A DNA stretch of 64,000 nucleotides from Neobacillus cucumis (GTDB lineage Bacteria > Bacillota > Bacilli > Bacillales_B > DSM-18226): the NCBI RefSeq assembly GCF_023715505.1, contig NZ_JAMBOH010000001.1, forward strand, positions 454,302-518,301. Reading direction: 5' to 3'. The position numbers and the translations under genes were made by a program. Shown piece by piece: positions 17,063 through 27,313 of this stretch (the first letter of the stretch is position 1; each line of letters opens with the position of its first letter). The notes beneath the pieces were generated by a model that saw nothing but the letters and a program-made list of their open reading frames with translations, did not search any database and was not told the DNA's origin.

Positions 17063-17881
17063 ATCCGCTAACATTATCATTTGTGCACCGCGTCTTGATC
17101 CACCTTGTTCAACAAGATGAGTTAATTTAGCAATATCATCAAGCCAAGAAACCGACCCAGATGATTTACCGTTTACACCTCTAGCCAGCGTATTGCGTGG
17201 TCTTAACGTTGAACCATTTGTTCCAACACCGCCGCCTCTGCTCATGATTTCCATGACCTGCTTACGATGATCTGAGATTCCTTCACGTGAATCCGGTACA
17301 AACGGCATGACATAACAATTAAAATACGTTACATCCGTATTGGCCCCTGCACCATAAAGAACCCGGCCCGCAGGAATAAAGTTCAGGTTTACCAACTCTT
17401 GATAAAACTTCTCTGTCCATTCTAAGCGTTTCTCTTCCGTTTCTTCTACCGCAGCAAGACCTGTAGCATTCCTTTTGGCAATCTGCTCATAGAAGAGTTC
17501 TAATGGCTTCTCAATTACATCAAGTGACCTGATGATTGTTCCTGTTGATGCTTCCTCAGGATCATCAAGCACTCCCCTAAATTCCTCTTCAACCATAACT
17601 TTCGCTTTTTTCTTTTCCCAATCAATCTCCAAAATCGTACCTAGACCACGTGCTGGAAATTTTGGATCCTCTTTAATGGTTAAAACAACAAAGTCGCCTG
17701 CTGTTAGGGTAATTTTTGCTGTGTCTTTAAAGGTGTAACGATCAAGCATAACCAATCTTGAAACACCTTTATGAGTTATTTTCATATCTGGGGTAACCGG
17801 ATGTACTTGGGGGAATAGGCGGATATCCTCATTCAACCTTTCAAAATCAATATTCATTTTTTGTCTAAAAACTACAGACAT
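17063..17881 (-). CDS. nrdJ: B12-dependent ribonucleotide reductase, 5' exon
   Basis: First exon, 273 codons, starting MSVVFRQKMNIDFERL at the ATG 17881 (GGAG site in AAAGGAGTTGTTCTC). It has the N-terminal domain, the conserved RVLYGAGANTDVTYFNCYVMPFV stretch (first active-site region) and GGGVGTNGSTLRPR, and ends at LVEQGGSRRGAQMIMLAD, where the group I intron begins. Without splicing, translation stops at once (TGA at 17060). The upstream region carries two NrdR boxes. The enzyme allows DNA synthesis in low oxygen but needs cobalamin. Confidence 0.95.
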
Positions 17882-17988
17882 GAGAACAACTCCTTTATAT
17901 AAATCTCTATATTATGCTAGATTCTAGTAGGATCGCTATATCTAGTTGACTTAATAAATTTAAGTTACCATAGTTACACACTAGAAAT

Positions 17989-18032
17989 CAACATATAGTA
18001 CCGAAAATATTTTCGACACTACTATATATTGT
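17989..18032. promoter_or_regulatory. Tandem NrdR boxes upstream of nrdJ
   Basis: Two copies of the NrdR box core CWATATATWGT: CAACATATAGT at 17989-17999 and CTATATATTGT at 18022-18032, the second a perfect match. The start-to-start distance is 33 bp, three helical turns, which is the spacing known for NrdR, the ATP/dATP-sensing repressor of ribonucleotide reductase genes. They lie 110-150 nt before the nrdJ start. Confidence 0.75.
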
Positions 18033-18169
18033 ATGACCAGCAAATAACATTCATTTTGTCAAACGCAAAAAAAACTAGAATTAGAAGTAAACAAAAGATT
18101 TTAGCTGAATTTCGTCAAATAACAAGTAATTTTAACAAATTTCGAGGCTTGCCTCTTTTTAAAAAAAGT

Positions 18170-18202
18170 AATATCAAAAAAGAAAAAGCGGCATGCGCCG
18201 CT
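18170..18202 (-). terminator. lipM terminator
   Basis: AGCGGC / GCCGCT hairpin with loop GCAT and U-rich tail, 7 nt after the lipM stop. Confidence 0.82.
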
Positions 18203-18209
18203 CCTTAGC

Positions 18210-19046
18210 TCATCTTTTAAAATTCCATTCATCACTCTCGTAACGCTCTTTTGCAATTTTCTCCACATAAGCAAACTCTTCATCCGTTAATTGGTATGGT
18301 TCCAGTTCAATATTTAACCCTTCAGCAAACCCCTTATAAAAAGCTTCTTTGGCTTCATCAAGTGTTATTCTGCGAGGACTTATTGCATTAATAGCAACTG
18401 CCTTATCCTTAAATGCTCTCTTCATCCGTTCCTTCACTCGATCATTAGGATATTTAAATAAACTGAATAGCTTGTCCTCATCCAAATCTAGAAGAATAGA
18501 ACCGTGTTGGAGGATCACACCCTTTTGTCTAGTTTGTGCACTTCCTGCCACCTTCCTGCCTTCGACAACTAGTTCATACCAGCTCGGGGCATCAAAACAG
18601 ACAGCTGAGCGGGGATTTTTTAATGCATCTCTTTCTTCCGCTGTCTTTGGAACCGCAAAATAAGCCTCAAGTCCCAAATGGTGGAAACCTTTTAAAATTC
18701 CTTCAGAAATAACACGATAGGCTTCTGTAACCGTTTTAGGCATCTCTGGATGATCTTCTGAAACAATGACACTATATGTAAGTTCATGCTCATGGAGAAC
18801 ACCGCGACCGCCTGTTGGTCTTCTAACAAACCCTAATTGATGCTCTTTAACGGCATCCATATCAATTTCTTTCTCCACCTTTTGGAAATAACCTACAGAC
18901 AAAGTGGGCGGATTCCACCCATAAAATCGAATAACTGGAGGAAACTTACCTTCACTATGCCAATCAAGTAAAGCTTCATCCAAGGCCATATTAAAAGATG
19001 GTGAACCATTACCAGAATCGATAAATCGCCAAGTTTCTTTTTTCAT
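18210..19046 (-). CDS. lipM: Octanoyltransferase LipM
   Basis: 278 residues, biotin/lipoate ligase fold. Transfers octanoyl from acyl carrier protein to GcvH, the first step of lipoate synthesis in Bacillus. Catalytic Cys150 ([13 protein letters not shown]) forms the acyl-thioester; lysine in [14 protein letters not shown] and the [19 protein letters not shown] loop line the site. Close to the glycine cleavage genes, whose H protein is its substrate. Divergent from yqhL. Confidence 0.94.
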   Translation of the reverse strand: MKKETWRFIDSGNGSPSFNMALDEALLDWHSEGKFPPVIRFYGWNPPTLSVGYFQKVEKEIDMDAVKEHQLGFVRRPTGGRGVLHEHELTYSVIVSEDHPEMPKTVTEAYRVISEGILKGFHHLGLEAYFAVPKTAEERDALKNPRSAVCFDAPSWYELVVEGRKVAGSAQTRQKGVILQHGSILLDLDEDKLFSLFKYPNDRVKERMKRAFKDKAVAINAISPRRITLDEAKEAFYKGFAEGLNIELEPYQLTDEEFAYVEKIAKERYESDEWNFKR

Positions 19047-19237
19047 ATTAAAACCTCATTTATATAATTATTACTCATTTTTAGTCTACCAAAATCTGAT
19101 AAGAATTCAAAATGAGATGTTTCTGGTATAATTTTATTAGGCACCGTAAAAAAGTTTTTCCTTTTCATCTTTATCTTTAATGGAATGACTTATATAATAA
19201 ATACTAGTGCAGTAAAGCTTGAAAGGAGCAATAGAAG

Positions 19238-19621
19238 TTGAATTCACTTTATTCGTTATTGATTATTGTTTTAGCCGTTATTATCTACTCCGTTTTTACC
19301 TACTTTTATCAAAAGAGGATAGTTAAAACGGTATCAGAAGAAGAATTCCGTGCAGGATACCGAAAGGCACAACTAATAGATGTTCGTGAACCGAACGAAT
19401 TCGAGGGCGGCCATATTTTAGGAGCACGCAATATCCCAATGTCTCAAATGAAAATGCGCATGAAGGAAATCCGCCAAGATATGCCTGTATATTTATATTG
19501 CCAAAGCGGTATGCGCAGTGCACGTGCAGCACAATTTTTACACCGTAGAGGTTATAGGGACTTAACCCAGCTTGAAGGCGGATTTAAAAAATGGACTGGT
19601 AAAGTAAAAACAAAGAAATAA
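19238..19621 (+). CDS. yqhL: Membrane-anchored rhodanese YqhL
   Basis: 127 residues, TTG start after GAAAGGAGC. N-terminal membrane anchor (about 4-24), then a single rhodanese domain with Cys88 in the loop CQSGMRSARA and the LIDVREPNEFEGGHI motif. It could carry persulfide sulfur; the acceptor is not known. Position next to lipM and gcvPB as in B. subtilis. Confidence 0.92.
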   Translation: MNSLYSLLIIVLAVIIYSVFTYFYQKRIVKTVSEEEFRAGYRKAQLIDVREPNEFEGGHILGARNIPMSQMKMRMKEIRQDMPVYLYCQSGMRSARAAQFLHRRGYRDLTQLEGGFKKWTGKVKTKK

Positions 19622-19627
19622 TCGGCT

Positions 19628-19667
19628 AAGGGTTCCGGATCTACTTCCGGAGCCCTATTTATTTTTA
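19628..19667 (+). terminator. yqhL terminator
   Basis: AGGGTTCCGGA / TTCCGGAGCCCT hairpin then ATTTATTTTT. Confidence 0.85.
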
Positions 19668-19703
19668 AAATAGGTAAGGCCAGATTCCATGGATCTGACC
19701 TTT
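19665..19703 (-). terminator. Glycine cleavage operon terminator
   Basis: AAGGTCAGAT / ATCTGGCCTT hairpin on the minus strand, followed by a U-rich stretch, 7 nt after the gcvPB stop. It faces the yqhL terminator. Confidence 0.8.
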
Positions 19704-19709
19704 ACATTA

Positions 19710-21170
19710 TTAAGCCTTTTGAAATTTTAATACAGGTTTACGAGCTGCTAAAGTTTCATCCATTCGCCCGACAACGGTTGTATGTGGTGCCTCCTGAACA
19801 ATTTCAGGATTTTCTTCCGCCTCTTTGGCAATTTGAATCATCGTATTGATGAAGGAATCAAGCGTTTCTTTTGATTCTGTTTCTGTCGGCTCAATCATAA
19901 TACATTCCTCGACATTTAACGGGAAGTAAATGGTTGGTGGATGGTAGCCAAAATCAAGCAGACGTTTGGCAATATCAAGCGTCCGTACCCCTAATTTTTT
20001 CTGACGTTTACCGCTTAGCACAAACTCATGTTTACAATGTTTATCGAACGGTAAATCATAATATTCCGCCAGTCTTCTCATCATATAGTTGGCATTTAGG
20101 ACCGCATACTCCGTTACCGCTTTTAAGCCATCAGGTCCCATGGAACGAATATACGTATACGCCCTAACGTTGATGCCAAAATTCCCGTAGAACGGCTTTA
20201 CACGCCCAATTGATTGAGGGCGATCATAGTCTAAAATAAATTCATCTCCGCGCTTGGTAATAATAGGTTTTGGCAAAAACGGAATTAAATCTGCTTTCAC
20301 CCCAACAGGACCGGAACCAGGACCGCCACCGCCGTGAGGACCTGTAAAAGTTTTATGAAGATTTAAGTGGACAACATCAAAACCCATATCGCCAGGTCTA
20401 GCCTTCGAGAGAACCGCGTTTAGATTGGCACCGTCATAATAAAGCTTGCCGCCTGCATTATGAACAATATCGGCCATTTCGAGGATTTGCTCTTCAAATA
20501 AACCGAGCGTATTTGGATTAGTTAACATCAATGCAGCCGTGTCATCACCTACAACCCGTCTTAAATCATCCAGATCGACAAGGCCTTGATTAGTAGATTT
20601 AACTGTAATCGTTTCAAAACCAGCTATCGTTGCTGAAGCTGGGTTAGTACCATGAGCAGAATCCGGAACGATTACTTTGGTCCTATTAGTATCACCATTT
20701 GCTTCATGGTAAGAACGGATAAGCATTAATCCTGTCCATTCACCATGTGCTCCTGCCGCAGATTGTAAGGTGACTTCGTCCATGCCGGTAATTTCAATTA
20801 AATGCTGTTGAAGGTCGTATAAAAGCGCGAGCGCCCCTTGAACAGAGCTTTCATCCTGTAGTGGATGAACATGTGCAAAACCATTGAACCGGGCAACATT
20901 TTCATTAATTTTTGGATTATATTTCATTGTACATGAGCCAAGTGGATAAAATCCCGAATCCAGGCCATGGTTTCTTTTTGAAAGTGCCGTATAGTGCCGC
21001 ATGATATCAAGCTCGGAAACCTCTGGGAGTTCTGGCTCTACTTCACGCAGGTACCCCTCTGGCAGGAGAGTGCTCACTTCTAATTCTGGTACATCCATTT
21101 CCGGAAGGCTGTAACCGATTCGGCCGGGAGTGCTACGTTCAAATATCAGTGCTTGGTCTTGGTTATGCAT
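19710..21170 (-). CDS. gcvPB: Glycine dehydrogenase (decarboxylating) subunit 2
   Basis: 486 residues, the usual length of the C-terminal half of P protein in two-subunit systems. PLP-binding Lys273 in [18 protein letters not shown], and the conserved [10 protein letters not shown] and DGANLNAVL segments. Together with GcvPA it decarboxylates glycine and passes the aminomethyl group to lipoyl-GcvH. It overlaps the end of gcvPA by 8 nt. Confidence 0.97.
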   Translation of the reverse strand: MHNQDQALIFERSTPGRIGYSLPEMDVPELEVSTLLPEGYLREVEPELPEVSELDIMRHYTALSKRNHGLDSGFYPLGSCTMKYNPKINENVARFNGFAHVHPLQDESSVQGALALLYDLQQHLIEITGMDEVTLQSAAGAHGEWTGLMLIRSYHEANGDTNRTKVIVPDSAHGTNPASATIAGFETITVKSTNQGLVDLDDLRRVVGDDTAALMLTNPNTLGLFEEQILEMADIVHNAGGKLYYDGANLNAVLSKARPGDMGFDVVHLNLHKTFTGPHGGGGPGSGPVGVKADLIPFLPKPIITKRGDEFILDYDRPQSIGRVKPFYGNFGINVRAYTYIRSMGPDGLKAVTEYAVLNANYMMRRLAEYYDLPFDKHCKHEFVLSGKRQKKLGVRTLDIAKRLLDFGYHPPTIYFPLNVEECIMIEPTETESKETLDSFINTMIQIAKEAEENPEIVQEAPHTTVVGRMDETLAARKPVLKFQKA

Positions 21171-22509
21171 GCAAATCCCCCAATTCTTTCACAAAAGTAT
21201 CTATCTCATCCTTTGTTCTTTGTTCAGTTACCGCAATCAACATATGATCAGATAGCTCTGAATAATCGCGTCCTAAATCATAACCGCCGATAATTCCTTT
21301 TTGTAACAAAGTTTGATTGATTTCTTTAACAGGTTTATTTAATTTAACAACAAATTCATTAAAAGAGAACCCATCAAATACAACCTCGATGCCAGCTGCT
21401 TTAAAAGCAGTTTTAGCATAATGTGCTTTCTGTAAATTGGCTGCTGCCATCTCATGGACGCCCTTTTTACCTAAAGCAGTCATGGCAACTGATGCAGCAA
21501 GGGCATTAAGTGCTTGGTTTGAACAGATATTAGAAGTCGCCTTTTCACGGCGGATATGCTGTTCACGAGCTTGGAGTGTTAACACAAAACCACGGCGTCC
21601 TTGGTCATCAACAGTCTGACCAACTAGGCGCCCCGGAACTTTACGCATTAATTTGTTGGTAACCGCAAAATATCCGCAGTGCGGGCCACCAAATGCTGCT
21701 GGGATACCAAATGGCTGGGCGTCTCCGATAACGATATCAGCACCGAACTTCCCAGGAGGCGTTAATACACCTAAAGACAACGGATTGCTGTTAACAACAA
21801 ACAGACCTTTATACGCATGAATAATTTCTTCAACTTCTTTTAAAGGCTCAATTCGGCCAAAAAAGTTTGGATATTGAACGATTACTGCTGCAACGTCTTC
21901 GTTCACTAAGCTCTTTAGAGCTTCAGCATCTGTTACACCTTCTTTTATAGGAGCTTCAATTACCTCAAGATTCTGTCCTTTTGCATAGGTTTTAAGGACC
22001 TCCCGATACTCAGGATGAACAGCGTTCGAAACTACAATCTTTTTCCGTTTTGTATGTCCTGCACTTAACATCGCCGCTTCTGCAAGAGCGGTGCCTCCGT
22101 CATACATGGAAGAGTTGGCAACATCCATACCGGTTAATTCACAAATCATGGTTTGAAATTCAAAAATTGCTTGAAGTTCACCTTGGGATATTTCGGGTTG
22201 ATAAGGTGTATAAGCCGTATAAAATTCAGAACGAGAAATAACATGGTCCACAATAACAGGCATATAATGATCATAAACACCTGCACCTAAAAAAGACACA
22301 TTACGTTTGAGGTCAGCATTTTGGTCAGCTAGCTTAAACAGTTCCTTCATTAGTGAAGTCTCAGACTTAGCCTCTTTGATCTTGTACTCACCCTTGAATC
22401 TTACTTTTTCAGGGATATCGCCAAACAGTTCATCTATGGAAGAAACACCAATGGTTTCGAGCATAGCCGTCTTATCTTGTTCAGTCATGGGTAAATAGCG
22501 ATGTTTCAT
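21163..22509 (-). CDS. gcvPA: Glycine dehydrogenase (decarboxylating) subunit 1
   Basis: 448 residues, N-terminal half of P protein. Family segments [58 protein letters not shown] and [11 protein letters not shown]. It forms the alpha2beta2 enzyme with GcvPB. GAGGGGAG site before the ATG, 17 nt after gcvT. Confidence 0.97.
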   Translation of the reverse strand: MKHRYLPMTEQDKTAMLETIGVSSIDELFGDIPEKVRFKGEYKIKEAKSETSLMKELFKLADQNADLKRNVSFLGAGVYDHYMPVIVDHVISRSEFYTAYTPYQPEISQGELQAIFEFQTMICELTGMDVANSSMYDGGTALAEAAMLSAGHTKRKKIVVSNAVHPEYREVLKTYAKGQNLEVIEAPIKEGVTDAEALKSLVNEDVAAVIVQYPNFFGRIEPLKEVEEIIHAYKGLFVVNSNPLSLGVLTPPGKFGADIVIGDAQPFGIPAAFGGPHCGYFAVTNKLMRKVPGRLVGQTVDDQGRRGFVLTLQAREQHIRREKATSNICSNQALNALAASVAMTALGKKGVHEMAAANLQKAHYAKTAFKAAGIEVVFDGFSFNEFVVKLNKPVKEINQTLLQKGIIGGYDLGRDYSELSDHMLIAVTEQRTKDEIDTFVKELGDLHA

Positions 22510-22526
22510 AAATCTAACTCCCCTCG

Positions 22527-23633
22527 TTATTTCTTTTCTCTTTTATAAAAAGGTGTTGGTACTATATTTGCTTTTAATCGTTTACCACGGATTTCCACTT
22601 CTACCACTGTTTCTAGCGCGGAAAATTCGGTCTTAATAAGTGCAAGACCAATATTTCTCTTTAAAGAAGGCGACTGTGTTCCGGTAGTCACTTCTCCGAT
22701 AAGCTCTTCTCCTTTATAAACAGTATATCCATGCCGAGGGATACCACGGTCAATCATTTCAATTCCTACTAATTTCCTTGGTAAGCCATTTTCCTTCTGT
22801 TTTCTTAATGCTTCCTTCCCAATGAAGTCAGCTTCCTTATTTAACTTCACAGCAAAGGCAATTCCTGCTTCAAGGGGAGAGATCTCAGGCGAAAGCTCTT
22901 GCCCATAAAGTGCCAGCACAGATTCAAAACGAAGGGTATCACGTGCACCTAATCCGCATGGAAGTATTCCCTCCTCTGTTCCTGCCTCTAAAATGGCCTT
23001 CCAAAGGTCAACCGCATCTGCTGCATCACAGTAAACCTCAAAACCGTCTTCACCGGTATATCCGGTTCTTGATACTAATGCCTTCTTACCGTTTAGAATT
23101 ACTTTTTGCTGAAATTTGAAAAAGCCAATTTGACTTAAGACTGTTTCTCCTGCAAGCTTTTGCAGAACTTTTTCTGCAAGCGGACCTTGAATAGCTAGCT
23201 GGGCTGTCTTTTCAGACAAGTTATCAAGGGAAACATCCCCCTCAACGTGATCCAGAAGCCATTTAAAGTCCTTTTCTATATTGGAAGCATTAACAACCAG
23301 TAAGTAATGATAATCTTCCATTTTATATACGAGCAGATCATCCACCGTTCCGCCATTTTCATAACACATTGCCGTGTATTGAGCATCGCCATTTTTAATT
23401 TTTGAAATATCATTGGTCATCATTTTTTGTAAAAATTGTAAACTGTCTTTCCCTTTCACTTCCACTTCCCCCATATGGGAGACATCAAACAGACCTGCTT
23501 TTGTACGGACCGCTTCATGTTCTTCCTTTATGCTGGAAAATTGGACAGGCAGCTCCCACCCTCCAAAATCGACGGTTTTACCGCCGTATTGTTTATACAC
23601 CGCAAAAAGTGGAGTACGTTTTAATTCAGTCAT
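22527..23633 (-). CDS. gcvT: Aminomethyltransferase (T protein)
   Basis: 368 residues. Takes the aminomethyl group from GcvH and with tetrahydrofolate yields methylene-tetrahydrofolate and ammonia. Family signatures: [32 protein letters not shown] with the catalytic Asp, [13 protein letters not shown] and the C-terminal [21 protein letters not shown]. First gene of the operon behind the glycine riboswitch. GAGGGGGA ribosome site. Confidence 0.97.
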   Translation of the reverse strand: MTELKRTPLFAVYKQYGGKTVDFGGWELPVQFSSIKEEHEAVRTKAGLFDVSHMGEVEVKGKDSLQFLQKMMTNDISKIKNGDAQYTAMCYENGGTVDDLLVYKMEDYHYLLVVNASNIEKDFKWLLDHVEGDVSLDNLSEKTAQLAIQGPLAEKVLQKLAGETVLSQIGFFKFQQKVILNGKKALVSRTGYTGEDGFEVYCDAADAVDLWKAILEAGTEEGILPCGLGARDTLRFESVLALYGQELSPEISPLEAGIAFAVKLNKEADFIGKEALRKQKENGLPRKLVGIEMIDRGIPRHGYTVYKGEELIGEVTTGTQSPSLKRNIGLALIKTEFSALETVVEVEIRGKRLKANIVPTPFYKREKK

Positions 23634-23740
23634 CCATTAATCCCCCTCATTTGATCGATCCACAGTTTTATAGGTACAACATTTGTGTAAAAGTTATTTC
23701 CCTAAACTTTTGTGAAACAATTAGACTTTTTTAAAACATA

Positions 23741-23788
23741 AAAAAGGACAGAAAACCCCCTAAATAAATTAAGTAGGTCTCTGTCCTT
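23741..23788 (-). terminator. Riboswitch expression-platform terminator
   Basis: GGACAGA / TCTGTCC hairpin on the minus strand with a TTTTTT tail between the second aptamer and gcvT. The 5' arm overlaps the 3' strand of aptamer 2 helix P1, so glycine binding would prevent the terminator from forming and switch the operon on. Confidence 0.85.
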
Positions 23789-23942
23789 GCACCTGAAAGT
23801 TTACCCTTAAGCGGTTTTCCCCTTTGGTGGCTGCCACACTAGCAGCGCTCTCCAGAGCTGCGTCAAACAAGAGTTCTTTTGCCTGAGAGATTCACATTTT
23901 CTGCTTGCTCCTTCGGCGCTACTCTTCGTAGTCTCTCCCCCT
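23780..23942 (-). ncRNA. Tandem glycine riboswitch (gcvT leader)
   Basis: Two glycine aptamers in series on the minus strand. Aptamer 1: GGGAGAGACTACG, GCGCCGAAGGAGCAAG, AATCTCTCAGGCAAAAGAA. Aptamer 2: CTCTGGAGAGCGCTG, GCCACCAAAGGGG, ACTTTCAGGTGCAAGGACAG. The conserved GCGCCGAAGGAGCAA, CTCTCAGGCAAAAG and TTTCAGG strings are diagnostic. It controls gcvT-gcvPA-gcvPB in response to glycine. Confidence 0.96.
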
Positions 23943-24160
23943 GCTATCATTCGCATTATAATATTTTTCAATTTGGTAATACTAATTATACTTAAAAAAT
24001 AAATTACTTTATTAAAATATTTAAAACATTCTAAGCTATTATCATCCTACCATTAAACTACAACATTGAGCAATTATTTTTTTATAAGAAAACGATAGGC
24101 AGAAGACGGTCTTTATAATTTGCAAACAGATGATATTACAATGTATGAAAAGGAGCTGTA

Positions 24161-25852
24161 ATGATGTCGGTTGAAATTGAATTTGATTCCTCGTGGCAGG
24201 ATGATTTTTTACATAGAATTGACAACGATGGTCCGTGGGGGAACTGGGAGCTTTTTAAATTAGCCATTGATGTTGAAAAACATTTGGTCATCCCTGAGTT
24301 TGAAGGCTTACAAGCTCCAAATCATCTTCCAAATTTAACACCTCTCCCACATCAGCTTGAAACAGCGAAACAGGTGATTGAAAACATGAATGGTAAGGCC
24401 ATTCTAGCCGATGAAGTGGGGCTTGGAAAGACAATTGAAGCTGGGCTAATTTTAAAAGAATACATGATTCGCGGCTTAGTAAAAAAGGTATTAATACTCG
24501 TTCCTGCATCTTTGGTTACCCAGTGGGCGATTGAGCTAAACAGCAAATTTTTTATTCCTGCCGTTACCCAAAGGAAAAGCTATGTCTGGGAACAGTGCGA
24601 TGTCGTTGTTTCTTCAATTGATACCGCGAAACGAAATCCTCACCGGGACATTATCAACAAACAGGACTACGATCTCATTATCATTGATGAGGCACATAAA
24701 CTTAAAAATAACAAAACGAAAAACTACGAATTTGTTCAAAATCTTAAAAAGAAATTTTGTTTATTATTAACCGCCACACCGATCCAAAACCGAATTGAGG
24801 AAATCTTTAATCTCGTTTCCCTCCTAAAGCCTGGGCATCTGGGCAGTGAGACGGCCTTCTATGAAAAATATAAACGAGATGCCCGTTCGTTAAATGATGA
24901 TGAGCATTTAAAAGAATTAGTCAATAAGGTCATGATTCGAAATCGCCGAGCTGACACTGGTATTGAATGGACAAAAAGACAAGTTGAAACCATACCAATC
25001 GAATTCTCTTCTGCTGAGAAGGATCTGTATGATTCTATTTCAATGCTGAAAAGCGAAGGTGATTGGGTTCAAACAAGTGCTTTTTCCGTCATGACCTTAC
25101 AGCGTGAGGCTTGCTCAAGCCGTGAAGCAGTTTTCTATACACTAAAAAATATGCTGAAAAAGAAAGAGGACCCTACCCCTGCTTTCGAAGGACAGATCGA
25201 GTATCTAATTAAGAAAGTGGAAGCGGTCCAGCAAAATTCAAAGGCGGAAAAAGCTCTTGAATTAATCAAACAGGTAAATGATAAGGTGATTATTTTCACA
25301 GAGTATCGTGCTACCCAGATGTATTTACAATGGTATTTGAAGCAGCACGGAATCAGCTCTGTCCCCTTTCGCGGAGGTTTCAAACGTGGAAAAAAGGACT
25401 GGATGCGGGAATTGTTTCAAAAACATGCACAAGTCCTTATTGCTACTGAGGCCGGCGGTGAGGGGATCAATCTGCAGTTCTGTAATCATATCATTAATTT
25501 TGATTTGCCATGGAATCCGATGCGGCTTGAACAGCGGATTGGCCGGATTCATCGTCTTGGGCAAGAAAAGGATGTGATGATTTATAATTTTGCTATAAAG
25601 GGTACAGTTGAAGAGCATATTTTGAAGTTGCTTTACGAAAAAATCCACCTTTTTGAAAAAGTCATCGGTGAATTGGATGATATCCTGACAAAACTAGAAT
25701 TTGGTAATATTGAAGACCATCTTATTGATATTTTTGGCCAGTCTAGTTCTGAGGGTGAAATGCGAATTAAAATGGAGAATTTATCATCTATGATTGAATT
25801 TGCACAATCAATGAAGGAGGGTGAATCACATGCAGCAGCAGGAAATTCATGA
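24161..25852 (+). CDS. yqhH: SNF2-family helicase YqhH
   Basis: 563 residues, Snf2/RapA-like superfamily 2 ATPase. Walker A Lys90 in ADEVGLGKTIEAG, DEAH box at 176-179 (IIIDEAHKL), motif III LLTATPIQN, and the helicase C domain with EAGGEGINLQFCNHII and the arginine finger region RIGRIHRLGQ. Probable nucleic acid translocase that remodels protein-DNA complexes; the physiological target is unknown. AAGGAGC site. The end overlaps the start of yqhG. Confidence 0.93.
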   Translation: MMSVEIEFDSSWQDDFLHRIDNDGPWGNWELFKLAIDVEKHLVIPEFEGLQAPNHLPNLTPLPHQLETAKQVIENMNGKAILADEVGLGKTIEAGLILKEYMIRGLVKKVLILVPASLVTQWAIELNSKFFIPAVTQRKSYVWEQCDVVVSSIDTAKRNPHRDIINKQDYDLIIIDEAHKLKNNKTKNYEFVQNLKKKFCLLLTATPIQNRIEEIFNLVSLLKPGHLGSETAFYEKYKRDARSLNDDEHLKELVNKVMIRNRRADTGIEWTKRQVETIPIEFSSAEKDLYDSISMLKSEGDWVQTSAFSVMTLQREACSSREAVFYTLKNMLKKKEDPTPAFEGQIEYLIKKVEAVQQNSKAEKALELIKQVNDKVIIFTEYRATQMYLQWYLKQHGISSVPFRGGFKRGKKDWMRELFQKHAQVLIATEAGGEGINLQFCNHIINFDLPWNPMRLEQRIGRIHRLGQEKDVMIYNFAIKGTVEEHILKLLYEKIHLFEKVIGELDDILTKLEFGNIEDHLIDIFGQSSSEGEMRIKMENLSSMIEFAQSMKEGESHAAAGNS

Positions 25853-26621
25853 TTTTCTTCTTACTTATTTTCAAGCAAATGATTGCCCAATTATTGAGAA
25901 TAAACCTGGATATTTAATTGTCCAGTTAACCGTAGAGCTAGATAAAGAATTGATGAATCGTCCCTTTTACTGGCACTATCTCGAAAAAACGGGCGGCATC
26001 CCTAATCCTATGTGCTTAACTTTTATTACTGATCAAAAAAAAGCACCGGAAAATATGAAGGGAGAAATTATTCATTTTGGTTCACCCCGGCTTCACCAAA
26101 TATTCGATTCCACCAAAAAGTTAGCAAGTTATATCCGCTTATATGAAAATCATCAGCACATCCAAAGCCAAACAGCCTTGTTTCCCTGGTTGTGTATGAA
26201 TGTAAAAATCTCATATCAATGTGACCGAAAACGAGATATCTTTAAGTCCATTGGTTTACAGCTGATAAACGGAAAAATGGTTGAAGATTTTCACGAAAAG
26301 TTACAAAAAGTCCCATTAACACCAAAGATACCGGACTATTCTTTTACATTATCGCCATTAGTTAAACCGAAAAGCGGGATGATAAGGGTTGAAAACTACT
26401 TAAGATCTGTGATCTTAGAGGATGACCATTCCTGGGCTGACGAGGCACGAAAACGATGGGAGCAGGACTTACGGTTACTAAATCATTTCTATGAAGACGA
26501 AGAAGATGAAAATGTGAACTATGAAACCGAAAAAATGGCCCTGCAAGAACAATATGAACCGAAAATTAACATTTCCTTTATCAACGGCGGCCTCTTTTAC
26601 CTAACCGAAAAAGCCATATAA
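25830..26621 (+). CDS. yqhG: YqhG family protein
   Basis: 263 residues from the ATG at 25830 (AAGGAGGGTG site; the GTG nine bases before overlaps it). Cytoplasmic, no membrane segments, acidic C-terminal half. Conserved partner of yqhH in Bacillaceae, and here translationally coupled by a 23 nt overlap. Function unknown; work with the Snf2 ATPase is inferred. Confidence 0.9.
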   Translation: MQQQEIHDFLLTYFQANDCPIIENKPGYLIVQLTVELDKELMNRPFYWHYLEKTGGIPNPMCLTFITDQKKAPENMKGEIIHFGSPRLHQIFDSTKKLASYIRLYENHQHIQSQTALFPWLCMNVKISYQCDRKRDIFKSIGLQLINGKMVEDFHEKLQKVPLTPKIPDYSFTLSPLVKPKSGMIRVENYLRSVILEDDHSWADEARKRWEQDLRLLNHFYEDEEDENVNYETEKMALQEQYEPKINISFINGGLFYLTEKAI

Positions 26622-26653
26622 AAACACTTTATTACTGTGTTTAAGCATACAAC

Positions 26654-26696
26654 AGTGACAGGCACCATGTGAAATATACACATGGTGCCTGTCACT
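26654..26696. repeat. Perfect 18 bp palindromic REP-like element
   Basis: AGTGACAGGCACCATGTG, a 7 nt loop, and its exact complement. The GTGACAGGCACC core recurs in Bacillaceae intergenic DNA. The poor U-tract argues against a simple terminator, although it lies 33 nt after yqhG. Confidence 0.75.
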
Positions 26697-26799
26697 AAAA
26701 AATTACAAAAAATTTTTTTATATTTATTAAAATTAAAGAAGGATAAGCGTGAACCCTGTCGAATTATGATTATGAAAAACTAAAAAGGTGGTGGTACCA

Positions 26800-27267
26800 A
26801 TTGTCAGTTCAATTGAAATACTAGCTAATCGAATTATTAAAGATGCCGTCCGAAATCAAGCAACAGATATTCACATTATTCCTCGAAAGAACGACACACT
26901 TGTTCAAATCCGTTTAACAAACAAACTCATTCCCAGATTGTCCCTCCCAAAAGATGAATGCGACAGATTAATCTCACATTTTAAATTCACCGCGAATATG
27001 GACATTGGGGAAAGAAGACGACCTCAAAGCGGAGCCGTTTTTTGTGAAGTAGACGGACAATTAATGGGCCTTAGGCTTTCCACACTCCCTTCAAACAATA
27101 GAGAGAGCCTTGTCATCCGGCTTTTACCGCAACAAGAGCAAATACCCTTCCATCAGCTCTCATTATTCCCATCAATGACCAGAAAGCTATTAGCCCTGCT
27201 CAAACATGCACACGGATTAATCATTTTTACAGGCCCTACTGGATATGCACTTGGGGACAACAAATGA
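26800..27267 (+). pseudogene. comGA: comGA, 5' part, interrupted at the Walker A motif
   Basis: ComGA is the traffic ATPase that builds the competence pseudopilus. The first ~147 residues are intact (SSIEILANRIIKDAV, ISHFKFTANMDIGERRRPQ, RLSTLPSNNRESLVIRLLP, LLKHAHGLIIFTGPTG). The frame then leaves homology in the middle of the P-loop (GPTG-SGKT expected, GPTG-YALGDNK found) and stops at 27267. The missing two thirds are not in the window. Start: GTG 26788 lies in the GGTGGT ribosome site, so ATT at 26800 (aligning with the B. subtilis start) is possible but unusual. Without the Walker A lysine the fragment cannot be an ATPase. Excision of the inserted DNA could restore the gene. Confidence 0.9.
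27232..27262. other. Probable attL junction of the integrated element
   Basis: comGA homology ends around CCTACTGGAT (27235-27244), and foreign sequence with its own recombinase gene begins within 50 nt. Large serine recombinases use short attP/attB sites with a 2 bp core. The exact core cannot be set without the right junction. Confidence 0.65.
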
Positions 27268-27313
27268 TATAATCTCTTATGTATCAAGAAACAACAACAA
27301 GAGGTGGCAACAA

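Noticed and set aside
26700..26745. ComK box (AAAAN5TTTT) before comGA
   Set aside because: One match exists in a long A/T run, but such runs match by chance and no second properly spaced box was seen.
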